Shown piece by piece: positions 39,917-49,783 of a stretch of DNA of 64,000 bases; position 1 is the stretch's first letter; each line of letters starts with the position of its first letter. The stretch lies in the NCBI RefSeq assembly GCF_000691225.1, contig NZ_JMSZ01000030.1:1-64000 (forward strand). Direction: 5' to 3'. The notes beneath the pieces are model-generated. The model was not told the origin of the DNA, searched no databases, and saw only the letters and a program-made list of their open reading frames with translations. The DNA is from Nitrincola lacisaponensis. Its GTDB lineage: Bacteria > Pseudomonadota > Gammaproteobacteria > Pseudomonadales > Balneatricaceae. The position numbers were made by a program, and so were the translations under genes.

Positions 39917-40456
39917 ATGAGCTTTGTAAACGTACCTTCAGGCAAAGATCTGCCGAACGATATTTACGTCATCATAGAAATCCCGGCTGAAAGCTCGCCG
40001 GTCAAGTATGAGATAGATAAAGACTCTGATGCCGTATTCGTTGATCGCTTTATGGCAGCGCCAATGTTCTATCCCGCTAACTACGGCTACATTAACAACA
40101 CCCTGGCAGATGACGGCGATGCACTGGATGTTCTGGTCATCACTCCCTACCCGGTTGCTGTCGGTTCAGTTGTTCGCTGCCGTCCTGTCGGCATCCTCAA
40201 CATGACCGATGAAGCCGGCGAAGATGCCAAACTGGTTGCGGTTCCGCATGAGAAACTGTCCAAAGCCTATGGCGACATCCAGGACGTTGAAGACCTGCCC
40301 CAACTGACCAAGGACCGCATTGCTCACTTCTTCGAGAACTACAAAAAACTCGAAGTCGGCAAGTGGGTCAAGGTTGAAGGCTGGTCAAATGCAGATGCAG
40401 CACGCAAAGCCATTATGGATGCGGCCGCAGCCTATGAGGCTGATGCCAAGAAGTAA
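39917..40456 (+). CDS. ppa: Inorganic pyrophosphatase
   Basis: Soluble family I enzyme, 179 residues. The signature [16 protein letters not shown] near 65-80 contains the Mg-binding aspartates. [28 protein letters not shown] and GKWVKVEGW are typical. It drives biosynthesis by removing pyrophosphate. A strong terminator follows. Confidence 0.97.
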   Translation: MSFVNVPSGKDLPNDIYVIIEIPAESSPVKYEIDKDSDAVFVDRFMAAPMFYPANYGYINNTLADDGDALDVLVITPYPVAVGSVVRCRPVGILNMTDEAGEDAKLVAVPHEKLSKAYGDIQDVEDLPQLTKDRIAHFFENYKKLEVGKWVKVEGWSNADAARKAIMDAAAAYEADAKK

Positions 40457-40470
40457 CGGCCCAGCCTGTA

Positions 40471-40501
40471 AAAAAAAAGCCCGCTACTGCGGGCTTTTTT
40501 T
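40471..40501. terminator. Bidirectional terminator between ppa and uraA
   Basis: Stem AGCCCGC/GCGGGCT with a TACT loop (40478-40495), preceded by a run of A and followed by a run of T. It therefore works for ppa (plus) and for uraA (minus). Confidence 0.9.
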
Positions 40502-40524
40502 ATGGAAGATACCCGCCGTTTCAC

Positions 40525-41853
40525 TCAATCACGTGCATGCTTGACCAGATCATCCACCACTTCCTGCTCAACATGCAGATCATCATCATCCTTCCGGGCT
40601 TGCGGCAACACCAGATTCAGCACAATCGCGACAATACCACAGAGGCTCACACCCTGCAGACTCATTGCACCATCGCCCAGCGCCATGCCACCGATACCGA
40701 ACACCAGCACTGTCGCCACAATGACCAGATTACGCTGCTCTGCCATATCGACGCGCGCCTTGATCAGGGTATTCATACCCACCGCTGCAATCGAACCAAA
40801 CAGCAGAATCAGAATACCACCCATGACCGGCGTTGGAATGGTTTGCAGTAACATGCCGAACTTTGCCACAAAAGCCAGCATAATCGCGAAACATGCCGCC
40901 CAGATCATAATGACAGGGTTGAAGGCACGGGTCAGCATTACCGCACCGGTCACTTCAGAATAGGTCGTGTTTGGCGGACCACCAAACAGAGCAGCCGCAG
41001 AGGTCGCCACGCCATCACCAAACAAGGTGCGATGCAGGCCCGGCTTTTTGACATAGTCCTTGCCGGTCACATTACTGATGGCCAACATATCACCCACGTG
41101 CTCAATCGCAGGCGCTATTGCCACCGGAATCATGAACAGTATCGCCTGCCAGTGAAACTCCGGCATCACGAATGCGGGCATTGCCAACACAGGTGCATCG
41201 CGAACAGTGGAGAGATCCACCATACCCATCATCCAGGCAGCGATATAGCCCACCACTACACCACACAGGATTGGCAGCAACCGAAACAGACCGTGTGCAA
41301 ACACAGCCACGGCACCAGTCGTAATCAATGCCGCCATGGCGACAATGATTGCGTCCTGATAGGGGTAAATCTCAAAGCTGCCATCACCAGCCTTGCCCAT
41401 CGCCATATTGACCGCAATCGGCGCGAGTCCCAGACCGATCACCATAATGACCGGACCGGTCACGACTGGCGGCAGTATGCGATGCAAAAAGCCAGGCCCC
41501 TTGAGACGCACCAAAGCAGCCAGACACATATAGGCAATCCCGGCAGCAAACAATGCCCCCATCGTTGCAGGTACGCCCCAGGTCTGGACTGAATAGATAA
41601 TCGGCGCAATGAATACAAAAGATGACGCCAGAAAAATAGGTACGCTGGCCCCTGTGATCAGATGAAACAGCAGTGTCCCCACACCTGCCGTAAACAGCGC
41701 CACACTCGGATCCAACCCGGTTAACAGAGGCATCAGCACCAGCGCACCAAAGGCCACAAACAGCATTTGTGAACCGGCTAGTGCGGTACGCCAATGGAAG
41801 GTTTTTTCGGTACCCGCCGTTACATCCTGCATAGAGTTCTCCACTCGATTCAA
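40525..41853 (-). CDS. uraA: Uracil permease (NCS2 family)
   Basis: 442-residue nucleobase:cation symporter with 12-14 hydrophobic helices. The NCS2 features are present: the acidic residues in AIAPAIEHVGDM near 240 and TSAAALFGGPPNTTYSE near 285, then NPVIMIWAACFAI. The cytoplasmic tail is short and charged. It is downstream of upp on the same strand, 17 bases apart, so uracil import is linked to its conversion to UMP. Confidence 0.94.
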   Translation of the reverse strand: MNRVENSMQDVTAGTEKTFHWRTALAGSQMLFVAFGALVLMPLLTGLDPSVALFTAGVGTLLFHLITGASVPIFLASSFVFIAPIIYSVQTWGVPATMGALFAAGIAYMCLAALVRLKGPGFLHRILPPVVTGPVIMVIGLGLAPIAVNMAMGKAGDGSFEIYPYQDAIIVAMAALITTGAVAVFAHGLFRLLPILCGVVVGYIAAWMMGMVDLSTVRDAPVLAMPAFVMPEFHWQAILFMIPVAIAPAIEHVGDMLAISNVTGKDYVKKPGLHRTLFGDGVATSAAALFGGPPNTTYSEVTGAVMLTRAFNPVIMIWAACFAIMLAFVAKFGMLLQTIPTPVMGGILILLFGSIAAVGMNTLIKARVDMAEQRNLVIVATVLVFGIGGMALGDGAMSLQGVSLCGIVAIVLNLVLPQARKDDDDLHVEQEVVDDLVKHARD

Positions 41854-41870
41854 TGTCTATCCCGCTTTAT

Positions 41871-42497
41871 TCAGCGGGTGCCAAAAATTTTATCGCCTGC
41901 ATCGCCAAGCCCAGGAATGATGTAACCCTGCTCATTCAGGTGAGAGTCCACCGAGGCTGTAAAAATATCCACATCCGGATGCGCCGCGGTCACCTTGGCA
42001 ACCCCTTCCGGCGCTGCCACCAAAACCAGTGCACGGATACTGCTACAGCCCGCTTTTTTCAGCATCTCGATGGTGGCGATCATGGAGCCGCCGGTAGCCA
42101 ACATCGGATCAACAATCAGTGCCATGCGTGAGTCAATATCACTGGCCAGTTTCTCGAAATAAGGTACCGGATCCAGCGTTTCTTCGTCACGATAGACGCC
42201 CACAACTGAAATCTTGGCACTGGGCACCAGCTCCAACACCCCATCCAGCATGCCCAGCCCTGCGCGCAGGATCGGCACGACGGTAATTTTTTTGCCCTTG
42301 ATGCGGTTTACTGTCACCGGGCCATTCCAGCCCTCAATTTCATAGGGCTCCAGCTCCAGATCCTTGGTCGCTTCATAAGTCAGCAAACACCCTACCTCGG
42401 CAGCCAGCTGTCTGAAGCCACGGGTACTCTTGTCAACAGACCGCATCAGACCCAGTTTATGCTGGATCAATGGGTGTTTTATCTCATGCAGACTCAT
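41871..42497 (-). CDS. upp: Uracil phosphoribosyltransferase
   Basis: Salvages uracil to UMP with PRPP. The start at 42497 ([19 protein letters not shown]) matches the family; a distal start would add 16 unrelated residues. The 208 residues show [11 protein letters not shown] near 78 and the PRPP motif [13 protein letters not shown] near 127. First gene of upp-uraA. Confidence 0.97.
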   Translation of the reverse strand: MSLHEIKHPLIQHKLGLMRSVDKSTRGFRQLAAEVGCLLTYEATKDLELEPYEIEGWNGPVTVNRIKGKKITVVPILRAGLGMLDGVLELVPSAKISVVGVYRDEETLDPVPYFEKLASDIDSRMALIVDPMLATGGSMIATIEMLKKAGCSSIRALVLVAAPEGVAKVTAAHPDVDIFTASVDSHLNEQGYIIPGLGDAGDKIFGTR

Positions 42498-42611
42498 GCC
42501 TAACCTCTCTATGCACTCAGTTAATCCCGTCACGGGCAATCTCATGTGTCAATTCTTAGGGAAAGCCCCTCGTATTTCAATCCATTTACACCTTATCTTG
42601 CGGCAGATCAG

Positions 42612-42640
42612 TTGCCCTTTGGCCCACAGACCAGTATTGT
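42612..42640 (+). promoter_or_regulatory. Possible promoter for hpt
   Basis: TTGCCC (42612-42617), 17 bases, TATTGT (42635-42640), 36 bases before the hpt start. Both boxes match consensus in four of six positions. Confidence 0.35.
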
Positions 42641-42676
42641 TCTGCGTTTAGCAACTGCCCTCTACAGAGTTCATGC

Positions 42677-43237
42677 ATGTCACAGGTTGAATTGGAAGAA
42701 ATCAAACAGGTCTATCAGGAAGCAGATCAGCTGTTCAGCACCGAGGAAGTGGATCAAGCCATCAGCCGCATGGCGGCTGCCATCAGCGCACGCTTAGGCG
42801 ATCAGAACCCGGTTGTATTCTGCGTCATGAACGGTGGACTGGTGATCACCGGCCAGCTGCTGACCCGTCTGGATTTTCCACTGGAAGCCAGCTACCTGCA
42901 CGCCACACGTTACCGCAATACAACCTCGGGGCACTCGCTGGAGTGGAAGGTTCCGCCCATGTCTGCCTTTCGTGGACGCCCGGTTCTGGTAGTGGATGAC
43001 ATACTGGATGAAGGCCATACACTGGTGGAAATCATGGAGCACTGCCGGCATGAAGGCGCCAGCGAAGTCTATGCGGCTGTGCTGATTGATAAACGTCACG
43101 ACCGCAAGGCCCGCCCCGGACTCAAAGCCGACTTTACCGGCCTGGAAATTGAAGACCGCTACATCTTCGGTTACGGCATGGACTACAAGGGATACTGGCG
43201 CAACGCCCCCGGCATTTTCGCCGTCAAAGGGCTTTAA
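42677..43237 (+). CDS. hpt: Hypoxanthine(-guanine) phosphoribosyltransferase
   Basis: 186-residue type I PRTase, with the PRPP motif VLVVDDILDEGHTL near 103 and the FCVMNGGLVITGQLL loop near 46. It returns hypoxanthine or guanine to IMP/GMP. Divergent from upp, so purine and pyrimidine salvage genes lie side by side. Hypoxanthine versus guanine preference is not certain. Confidence 0.93.
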   Translation: MSQVELEEIKQVYQEADQLFSTEEVDQAISRMAAAISARLGDQNPVVFCVMNGGLVITGQLLTRLDFPLEASYLHATRYRNTTSGHSLEWKVPPMSAFRGRPVLVVDDILDEGHTLVEIMEHCRHEGASEVYAAVLIDKRHDRKARPGLKADFTGLEIEDRYIFGYGMDYKGYWRNAPGIFAVKGL

Positions 43238-43246
43238 TCAGCCCTT

Positions 43247-44017
43247 TTATCCGCCATGCAGCTCGTTATAGAGCGCAATGAACTCCTGCGTCAGCTTGTG
43301 TGCAGGCGCCAGATGGATCAGTGGTCGCGCCTCATTGTGTGATTCTTTCATTTTCACCGATGATGAAATACGCGACCGCATTACAGGTACAGTCTCCGCT
43401 TCCAGTTCTGCAACCATGCGCTGCGGCAGGCTCGCACGCGGCTGAAACTGGTTCACAACGATTCCTTCAACCGTCAGGGCCGCATTATGATCCGCCCGGG
43501 TTTCTTCAATATTATTCAACAGACTGTACAGCGCCTGACGGGCAAACTCGTCACAATCAAATGGAATCAGGCAGCGCTCTGCACCCGCCAGAGCCGACAA
43601 AGTAAAGAAATTAAATGCAGGCGGAGTATCGATATAGATGACATCGTAGGATTCACGCAGCTCTTGCAAGGCATCTCTGAGCTTGTAAATTTTGTGCTTG
43701 CTTTCCAGCTTGGATTGCAGATCAGTCAAATCCGGATTCGAGGGGATCAACCAGAGGTTTTCAAAGGGTGTAGGGTGTACATAGTTGCTCACCGGATGGG
43801 GTTTCAACTGGAACGCCAGTGTTTGCTCAAAAAAATCACGCATATCACTGTCTGGCAGGTTTGAATCATCACCCAGTAAATAGTGCGTTGAGTTGCATTG
43901 AGGGTCCAGATCCACTACCAGGGTTTTCAACCCATTGTGAGCACTGATCGCAGCCAGATTGACTGCAATACTGGATTTACCCACACCACCTTTCTGATTG
44001 AACACTACCCGAATCAT
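43247..44017 (-). CDS. ParA/MinD-type ATPase without a ParB partner
   Basis: 256 residues. The start at 44017 gives MIRVVFNQKGGVGKSSIAV, the deviant Walker A KGGVGKS. DLDPQCNSTHYLLG near 40 (Walker A') and VIYIDTPPAFNFFTLSAL near 120 (Walker B) follow. No ParB or centromere-like repeat is adjacent. The chromosomal parAB is normally elsewhere, so this is an orphan ParA of a type found near hpt/aroQ in relatives. A spatial or regulatory role is likely but unproven. Confidence 0.85.
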   Translation of the reverse strand: MIRVVFNQKGGVGKSSIAVNLAAISAHNGLKTLVVDLDPQCNSTHYLLGDDSNLPDSDMRDFFEQTLAFQLKPHPVSNYVHPTPFENLWLIPSNPDLTDLQSKLESKHKIYKLRDALQELRESYDVIYIDTPPAFNFFTLSALAGAERCLIPFDCDEFARQALYSLLNNIEETRADHNAALTVEGIVVNQFQPRASLPQRMVAELEAETVPVMRSRISSSVKMKESHNEARPLIHLAPAHKLTQEFIALYNELHGG

Positions 44018-44246
44018 CTGCAGCCTCTCTAGCCTGAACATCTTTCGGCACTATGCTACGAATGCGCCTGCCGGTCAACGGTCTGAAAGTCTGAGCCGGG
44101 ATTTATCGGCAAGCTTGCCGGTTAAATGTACTGAACGTCGCCTAACTGGCCGCCATCCGACAATTTAAGCCTGGTGAAATAGACATAGAGACGGTTTTCA
44201 GGCACACTACGACTTTTATCGTACCAGGACAGAACGCGGCTTAATC

Positions 44247-44687
44247 ATGGCTCGAATACTGCTGATCAACGGTCCAAATCTGAATCTACTGGGCACTCGT
44301 GAACCCCATATCTATGGCAGCCTGCGGCTGCAGGATATTGAAGCGATGCTCACCGCAGAGGCTGAGAAACTTGGCGTTGAGCTCAGTTGTTTCCAGAGTA
44401 ATGCCGAGCACGCCCTGATTGATCGCATCCATCAGGCCCGCGATGAGCAGGTCAACTATATTCTGATCAATCCGGCGGCTTTTACGCATACCAGTATTGC
44501 ACTGCGTGATGCGCTGGCCGGTGTGGCTATCCCGTTTATCGAGATTCACCTGTCCAACGTCCATGCGCGCGAGCCTTTCCGACACCACTCTTACCTGTCG
44601 GATCTGGCTCGTGGCGTCATTTGCGGACTCGGTACCGATGGCTATCGCTTTGCTCTTCAGGCCGCCTGTAACAACCTGAAGGGCTGA
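44247..44687 (+). CDS. aroQ: 3-dehydroquinate dehydratase, type II
   Basis: 146-residue dodecameric shikimate-pathway enzyme. [19 protein letters not shown] carries the catalytic Arg/Tyr loop, [16 protein letters not shown] is near 76 and [17 protein letters not shown], with the catalytic His, is near 100. It lies upstream of accBC as in most gammaproteobacteria. Bases 44018-44246, between it and the ParA gene, hold no gene. Confidence 0.97.
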   Translation: MARILLINGPNLNLLGTREPHIYGSLRLQDIEAMLTAEAEKLGVELSCFQSNAEHALIDRIHQARDEQVNYILINPAAFTHTSIALRDALAGVAIPFIEIHLSNVHAREPFRHHSYLSDLARGVICGLGTDGYRFALQAACNNLKG

Positions 44688-44726
44688 TTTTTTTCACTCT
44701 CAATCCAATCAGAGAAGCTAAACAGA

Positions 44727-45182
44727 ATGGACATTCGTAAGGTTAAAAAACTCATCGAGCTGTTAGAAGAGTCGAACATCAACGAAATCGAAATTAAAGA
44801 AGGTGAAGAGTCCGTTCGCATCAGCCGTGGCGGTACGGTAGCAGCGGCACCTGTCTATCACGCACCGAATTACCAGCCAGCACCTCAGCCAGCTGCAGCG
44901 CCCGCGGCCGCACCGGTTGAAGCGGAGAAAGCTGAAGCCACACCGCGTGGTCATGTCGTACGCTCACCCATGGTTGGCACCTTCTACTCCTCACCATCGC
45001 CCAGCTCGCCTGCTTTTGTTGAAGTCGGCAAGCCTGTCAAGGTCGGTGATGTCATCTGTATCGTCGAAGCCATGAAAATGATGAACCAGATCGAAGCTGA
45101 CAAGGCTGGTATCGTCGAAGCGATTCTGGTTGAAGACGGACAGCCGGTTGAATTTGATCAGCCCCTGTTTACGATTGTCTGA
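44727..45182 (+). CDS. accB: Biotin carboxyl carrier protein of acetyl-CoA carboxylase
   Basis: 151 residues. An N-terminal assembly region (1-35) is joined by a Pro/Ala-rich linker (about 40-72) to the biotinyl domain, with Lys117 in [11 protein letters not shown]. The thumb segment [18 protein letters not shown] is present. It carries biotin for AccC and depends on the biotin made by this window's bio genes. Confidence 0.98.
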   Translation: MDIRKVKKLIELLEESNINEIEIKEGEESVRISRGGTVAAAPVYHAPNYQPAPQPAAAPAAAPVEAEKAEATPRGHVVRSPMVGTFYSSPSPSSPAFVEVGKPVKVGDVICIVEAMKMMNQIEADKAGIVEAILVEDGQPVEFDQPLFTIV

Positions 45183-45212
45183 TCAATTTACTGATGCAAG
45201 GATCTTTTCAAG

Positions 45213-46553
45213 ATGCTGGATAAAGTTCTGATTGCAAACCGCGGTGAAATAGCACTGCGTATTCTGCGGGCATGCAAGGAGCTGGGCATACGTACCGTTG
45301 CCGTGCACTCACAGCCTGACCGGGACCTGATGCATGTACGTCTTGCGGACGAGGCTGTGTGTATTGGCCCGGCACCTTCAGGCAAAAGCTACCTGAACAT
45401 TCCTGCCCTGATCAGCGCGGCAGAAGTCACTGACTCTATCGGTATTCATCCCGGTTACGGCTTTTTGGCAGAAAGTGCAGCCTTTGCCGAGCAGGTAGAG
45501 CGCTCCGGCTTTACCTTTATCGGACCTTCTGCGGATGTAATCCGCCTGATGGGTGACAAGGTCTCGGCCATTGCTGCCATGAAAAAGGCCGGTGTTCCCA
45601 CTGTACCTGGATCTGATGGTCCGTTACCGGATGATAATGCTGAGCTGTATGCGATTGCTGAGCGCATCGGTTATCCGGTGATTGTCAAAGCAGCTGCCGG
45701 TGGCGGTGGCCGCGGTATGCGCGTCGTACATTCAGAAGCCAGCCTGCTGAATGCTATTCATGTCACACGTTCAGAAGCCGGCGCCGCCTTTGGTGATGAT
45801 ACCCTCTACATGGAGAAGTTTCTGGAGAAGCCTCGTCACGTAGAAATTCAGGTACTGGCCGATGGACAGGGTAATGCCATCCACCTGTTTGACCGTGACT
45901 GCTCAATGCAGCGCCGACACCAGAAAGTGGTTGAAGAAGCGCCAGCACCCATGATTGATGAAACCGCACGCCAGGCTGTTTTCAAAGCCTGTGTGGATGC
46001 CTGCATTCACATCGGCTACCGTGGCGCAGGTACATTCGAGTTTCTGTATGAAGACGGGCAGTTCTATTTTATCGAAATGAACACCCGTGTTCAGGTCGAG
46101 CACCCGGTCACGGAAATGGTGACTGGCGTGGATATTGTCAAGGAACAGCTGCGCATTGCCTCTGGCATGCCACTGTCGTTCAAGCAGGAAGATATTCAGC
46201 TGCGCGGCCATGCATTTGAATGCCGTATTAATGCCGAAGACCCGAAAACCTTCCTGCCCTGCCCTGGCAAGGTATCTCATTTCCATGCACCGGGTGGCAA
46301 CGGTATTCGCGTTGACTCACACCTCTACGATGGCTACACGGTACCTCCTCACTATGATTCACTGATCGCCAAGTTGATCAGTTATGGTGAAGACCGGGCC
46401 ACCGCATTGAAGCGTATGCAAAACGCACTGGATGAGACCATGATTGATGGTATTCGCACCAATATCCCGTTGCATATGGATATTGTCCGCGATGCCAACT
46501 TTATCAATGGCGGCGTCAACATTCATTATCTGGAGAAAAAGCTCGGCCTCTGA
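45213..46553 (+). CDS. accC: Biotin carboxylase subunit of acetyl-CoA carboxylase
   Basis: ATP-grasp enzyme that carboxylates AccB biotin. The 446 residues show [13 protein letters not shown] near 158-170 (ATP lid), [15 protein letters not shown] near 202, [19 protein letters not shown] near 229 and [16 protein letters not shown] near 285-300. Lies 30 bases after accB. Confidence 0.98.
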   Translation: MLDKVLIANRGEIALRILRACKELGIRTVAVHSQPDRDLMHVRLADEAVCIGPAPSGKSYLNIPALISAAEVTDSIGIHPGYGFLAESAAFAEQVERSGFTFIGPSADVIRLMGDKVSAIAAMKKAGVPTVPGSDGPLPDDNAELYAIAERIGYPVIVKAAAGGGGRGMRVVHSEASLLNAIHVTRSEAGAAFGDDTLYMEKFLEKPRHVEIQVLADGQGNAIHLFDRDCSMQRRHQKVVEEAPAPMIDETARQAVFKACVDACIHIGYRGAGTFEFLYEDGQFYFIEMNTRVQVEHPVTEMVTGVDIVKEQLRIASGMPLSFKQEDIQLRGHAFECRINAEDPKTFLPCPGKVSHFHAPGGNGIRVDSHLYDGYTVPPHYDSLIAKLISYGEDRATALKRMQNALDETMIDGIRTNIPLHMDIVRDANFINGGVNIHYLEKKLGL

Positions 46554-46576
46554 GCAGGCTGAACGCTTCTTCCCCG

Positions 46577-46605
46577 AAAAGCCCGCTCCTGCGGGCTTTT
46601 GTTTC
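46577..46605 (+). terminator. Intrinsic terminator after accC
   Basis: Stem AGCCCGC/GCGGGCT with a TCCT loop followed by TTTTGTTT. prmA downstream therefore needs read-through or its own promoter. Confidence 0.8.
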
Positions 46606-46624
46606 ATGTCAGGAACATAACATT

Positions 46625-47521
46625 ATGTCATGGTTGCAGATCAAAATTCCCGTCTCCCCTGAACAAGCCGATGCCTTTGAGGATCTGCTACTGGAAGCTG
46701 GCTGTGCTGCAGTGACCTTTCAGGACGCTGAAGACACACCTATCTTTGAACCCGATCTTGGCACCACGCCACTGTGGCAATCCACCGTCGTGACCGGTCT
46801 GTTTTCCGCCGAACATGACCTGGAAACAACACTGAGCCATATCCGTGCCCGTGCGCCAGAACTCTTACCCGCTGGCCAGGCTGTTCCTCATATCCATGCA
46901 GAGATACTGGAGGATAAGGACTGGGAGCGAGCTTGGATGGACATGTACCATCCGATGCAATTCGGGCAACGCCTCTGGGTCTGCCCAAGCTGGCGCGAAG
47001 TACCCGACCCACAGGCCGTTAACCTGTTACTCGACCCGGGACTGGCATTCGGTACAGGCACACACCCCACAACAGCCCTGTGTCTGGAATGGCTGGATGC
47101 CACAGAGCTGAAAGGCTTGCAGGTAATCGACTATGGCTGTGGCTCAGGCATTCTGGGCATTGCTGCACTGCTACTGGGCGCCCAAAAGGTACTGGCTGTA
47201 GATATAGATCCGCAGGCGCTGCTGGCAACGCGTGACAACCTTCAACGCAACCAGCTGGACGACGCTTGCCTGACCACGTACTTGCCACCAGAAGTACCCG
47301 AATGCCAGGCAGATCTGTTGATTGCCAACATTCTGGCCGGTCCGTTAATCCAGTTGGAGCCGGTGTTTAGCAAACTGCTCAAACCCGGTGGTAAACTGCT
47401 GCTATCCGGATTACTGGACCATCAGGCAGACGAAATACAGCAGGCCTATACGGCCAACTTTGATCTGGATGCAGTCGCCACAAAAGATAACTGGATTCGT
47501 ATTACAGCCCAACGTCGGTAA
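46625..47521 (+). CDS. prmA: Ribosomal protein L11 methyltransferase
   Basis: Trimethylates L11 lysines. The 298 residues have an N-terminal L11-recognition domain (about 1-65), a linker with PSWREVPDP, DPGLAFGTGTHPTT near 140, SAM motif I VIDYGCGSGILGIAA near 167 and DLLIANILAGPL near 228. Confidence 0.97.
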   Translation: MSWLQIKIPVSPEQADAFEDLLLEAGCAAVTFQDAEDTPIFEPDLGTTPLWQSTVVTGLFSAEHDLETTLSHIRARAPELLPAGQAVPHIHAEILEDKDWERAWMDMYHPMQFGQRLWVCPSWREVPDPQAVNLLLDPGLAFGTGTHPTTALCLEWLDATELKGLQVIDYGCGSGILGIAALLLGAQKVLAVDIDPQALLATRDNLQRNQLDDACLTTYLPPEVPECQADLLIANILAGPLIQLEPVFSKLLKPGGKLLLSGLLDHQADEIQQAYTANFDLDAVATKDNWIRITAQRR

Positions 47522-47527
47522 TGCATC

Positions 47528-48328
47528 ATGACTAAACAGGTCGCTCAATGCCCAGCCTGCAAAGCACGTTACAGTGTGACGCCAGGACAGCTGCGCATTG
47601 CGAATGGCAAGGTACGTTGCGGTCAATGTCTGACTGTTTTCGATGCCTTGCAGCGACCTGCAACACCGCCCTTGACGCCGCGGACGCCCCCTTCTTCCCC
47701 TGCGACCTCACCGGTTCAGCCCGAACCCAAACGTCAGGAAACAACAGCTAAAGCCATACCACCCCAGCCGGCTGATCCTCTGACACTGCTCAGCCAGTTG
47801 CGTGCAGATCCACCAGAACTGCATCGTCGCCCGCCACCCTCACGTCGTTATGAAGGCTGGGCATTCAGTGGTTCTGTGCTGGCATTATTGTTACTGGCAG
47901 GCCAATATCTCTGGTTTGAGCGCGCGCAGCTTTCCAGCGATCCCTGGCTGACAGATGTCTATCAGTGGAGCTGCCGATACCTTGACTGTACACTCCCAAG
48001 CCAGTCAGGACTCAAAGGTCTGCAAACAACCCACGTGCTGGTACGTCAGCTAGACTCTCCCGATGACGCTCTGGAGCTCCTGACCGGCTTGCATAACACC
48101 CACTCGCTACCCGTCAGCCTGCCACAGCTCAGAATTCACTTCAGCGATTCCAGCGGGCGTATTCTGGCAGCACGGGATCTGCTACCCGTCGAATATCTCC
48201 CAGGCTCTGACAGCACACAGATCGAACCAGGTGCACGTCTGAACATCCGTTTGATGATACAACGTCCAGCCACGGGACATCTGGGCTACGAGATCGACTG
48301 GATCGCCAATCCCGAACCGGAACACTGA
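47528..48328 (+). CDS. Zinc-ribbon plus DUF3426 membrane protein
   Basis: 266 residues. The N-terminal MJ0042-type zinc ribbon has CPAC (residues 8-11) and CGQC. A Pro-rich linker (about 45-100) and one transmembrane helix (about 114-131, GSVLALLLLAGQYLWF) follow. The outer DUF3426 domain has LTGLHNTHSLPVSLPQLRI. Finger inside, DUF3426 in the periplasm. Commonly found between prmA and dusB; function unknown. Confidence 0.88.
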   Translation: MTKQVAQCPACKARYSVTPGQLRIANGKVRCGQCLTVFDALQRPATPPLTPRTPPSSPATSPVQPEPKRQETTAKAIPPQPADPLTLLSQLRADPPELHRRPPPSRRYEGWAFSGSVLALLLLAGQYLWFERAQLSSDPWLTDVYQWSCRYLDCTLPSQSGLKGLQTTHVLVRQLDSPDDALELLTGLHNTHSLPVSLPQLRIHFSDSSGRILAARDLLPVEYLPGSDSTQIEPGARLNIRLMIQRPATGHLGYEIDWIANPEPEH

Positions 48329-48356
48329 AACAGATCAAAAAATCATCAGATTCGAC

Positions 48357-48385
48357 TTGGAGCCCTTCGCCTTAAGGGGTATCAT
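48357..48385 (+). promoter_or_regulatory. Promoter for dusB-fis
   Basis: TTGGAG (48357-48362), 17 bases, TATCAT (48380-48385), then a C-rich stretch (TTGTCCCCC). It lies 82 bases before dusB, in the place where enteric dusB-fis has its growth-phase-controlled promoter; stringent control here is inferred only. Confidence 0.55.
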
Positions 48386-48466
48386 TGTCCCCCTTCCGAG
48401 AAATGACCCTGTTTTAAAGATGCGCTACGGCGTATCGGATATTTTCTGACCCACGTAAGGTATGAC

Positions 48467-49447
48467 ATGTTCCGGATTGGCCCCTACAGCATCGATAGCA
48501 AGGTAATACTGGCACCGATGGCTGGCATCACTGACCGCCCATTTCGCCAGCTATGCCGACGGCTGGGCGCAGGGATGGCTGTGTCCGAAATGGTCATATC
48601 TGACACTGCTTTCTGGAAAACCCGCAAATCTGCTTTCCGACTCGACCATACCGGTGAAGCCACACCCCGTTCCGTACAAATCGCAGGTTCCGACCCTGCC
48701 ATGATGGCGGATGCAGCTCGGATGAATGCTGAACGTGGCGCACAAATTATTGATATCAATATGGGTTGTCCTGCCAAAAAAGTGTGTAACCGGGCAGCAG
48801 GTTCAGCACTGATGCGAGAACCCGAGCTGGTCAAAGAGATTCTGGAAGCAGTGGTCAACGCCGTCGATCTGCCAGTAACACTGAAAATGCGTACTGGCTG
48901 GTGCCCGGAAAGCCGAAATGGTATTGAGCTGGCTCGTATGGCTGAAGCCATTGGCATTCAGGCACTGGCTGTTCATGGACGCACGCGTGCAGACGGCTAC
49001 CGTGGTGAAGCCGAGTATGACACCCTCGCACGGATTCGTGATGTCATTCAGATTCCGCTATTTGCCAATGGCGATATCGACTCACCCGAAAAAGCGCACC
49101 AGGTTCTGAGAAAAACCGGTGCAGATGCGGTCATGATAGGTCGTGCCGCCCAGGGACGCCCCTGGCTATTTCGTGAGATCGACCACTACCTGCGTACAGG
49201 CCAGACACATCCGGCCGCACCGCAGGATGAAATCAGCACAATCATGCAACAACACCTGCAGGCACTTCACCGTTTTTATGGCGAAGTGCTCGGGTTGCGG
49301 ATTGCGCGCAAGCACATTGGCTGGTACCTGCAACACTTTGAACAGGGACAGGCTTTTCGGAAGAGTTTCAATACAATCGAATCAGTAGAACGACAGAGCA
49401 GTGCCCTGGCCGATTTTTTGGCAGAACAGCGCCGCACTGCTGCCTGA
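48467..49447 (+). CDS. dusB: tRNA-dihydrouridine synthase B
   Basis: FMN enzyme reducing uridine 17 (and related positions) in the tRNA D-loop. The 326 residues show LAPMAGITDRPFRQLCRRLGA near 15, the catalytic Cys in DINMGCPAKKVCNRAAGSAL near 100, VTLKMRTGW and FANGDI. Directly upstream of fis. Confidence 0.97.
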   Translation: MFRIGPYSIDSKVILAPMAGITDRPFRQLCRRLGAGMAVSEMVISDTAFWKTRKSAFRLDHTGEATPRSVQIAGSDPAMMADAARMNAERGAQIIDINMGCPAKKVCNRAAGSALMREPELVKEILEAVVNAVDLPVTLKMRTGWCPESRNGIELARMAEAIGIQALAVHGRTRADGYRGEAEYDTLARIRDVIQIPLFANGDIDSPEKAHQVLRKTGADAVMIGRAAQGRPWLFREIDHYLRTGQTHPAAPQDEISTIMQQHLQALHRFYGEVLGLRIARKHIGWYLQHFEQGQAFRKSFNTIESVERQSSALADFLAEQRRTAA

Positions 49448-49463
49448 CATCAGGATTAAGTTT

Positions 49464-49751
49464 ATGAACGCAATGGATAACAAAATTGTGAAAGACTCCC
49501 ACCTCACACAACCAACCACGCCACCACAGACACTGCGTGACAATGTGCACCAGTCGATGACCAGCTACTTCAAGCAGCTGGATGGCCAGCCGGTCACGGA
49601 TGTGTACCAGATGGTGCTGTCAGAAATCGAAGCCCCGTTATTTGAAAGTGTCATGGCTTACACCAAAGATAATCAGACCAAAGCTTCTGAATTGCTGGGT
49701 CTGAATCGCGGTACGCTGCGAAAGAAACTGAAACAATACGGTCTCCTGTAA
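49464..49751 (+). CDS. fis: DNA-binding protein Fis
   Basis: Nucleoid-associated regulator of rRNA promoters, recombination and replication. ATG at 49464 is chosen (95 residues, E. coli 98); further upstream would run into dusB. The C-terminal helix-turn-helix is NQTKASELLGLNRGTLRKKL, residues about 72-91, and the central dimer helix has VYQMVLSEIEAPLFE. Co-transcribed with dusB, 16 bases apart. Confidence 0.97.
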   Translation: MNAMDNKIVKDSHLTQPTTPPQTLRDNVHQSMTSYFKQLDGQPVTDVYQMVLSEIEAPLFESVMAYTKDNQTKASELLGLNRGTLRKKLKQYGLL

Positions 49752-49783
49752 TTCCTGAACCCACAAACTGGTCCGAGTAATTT

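Noticed and set aside
43247-44017. Plasmid partition locus or replication origin next to the ParA gene
   Set aside because: No ParB gene, iteron-like repeats, DnaA boxes cluster or rep gene is visible nearby.
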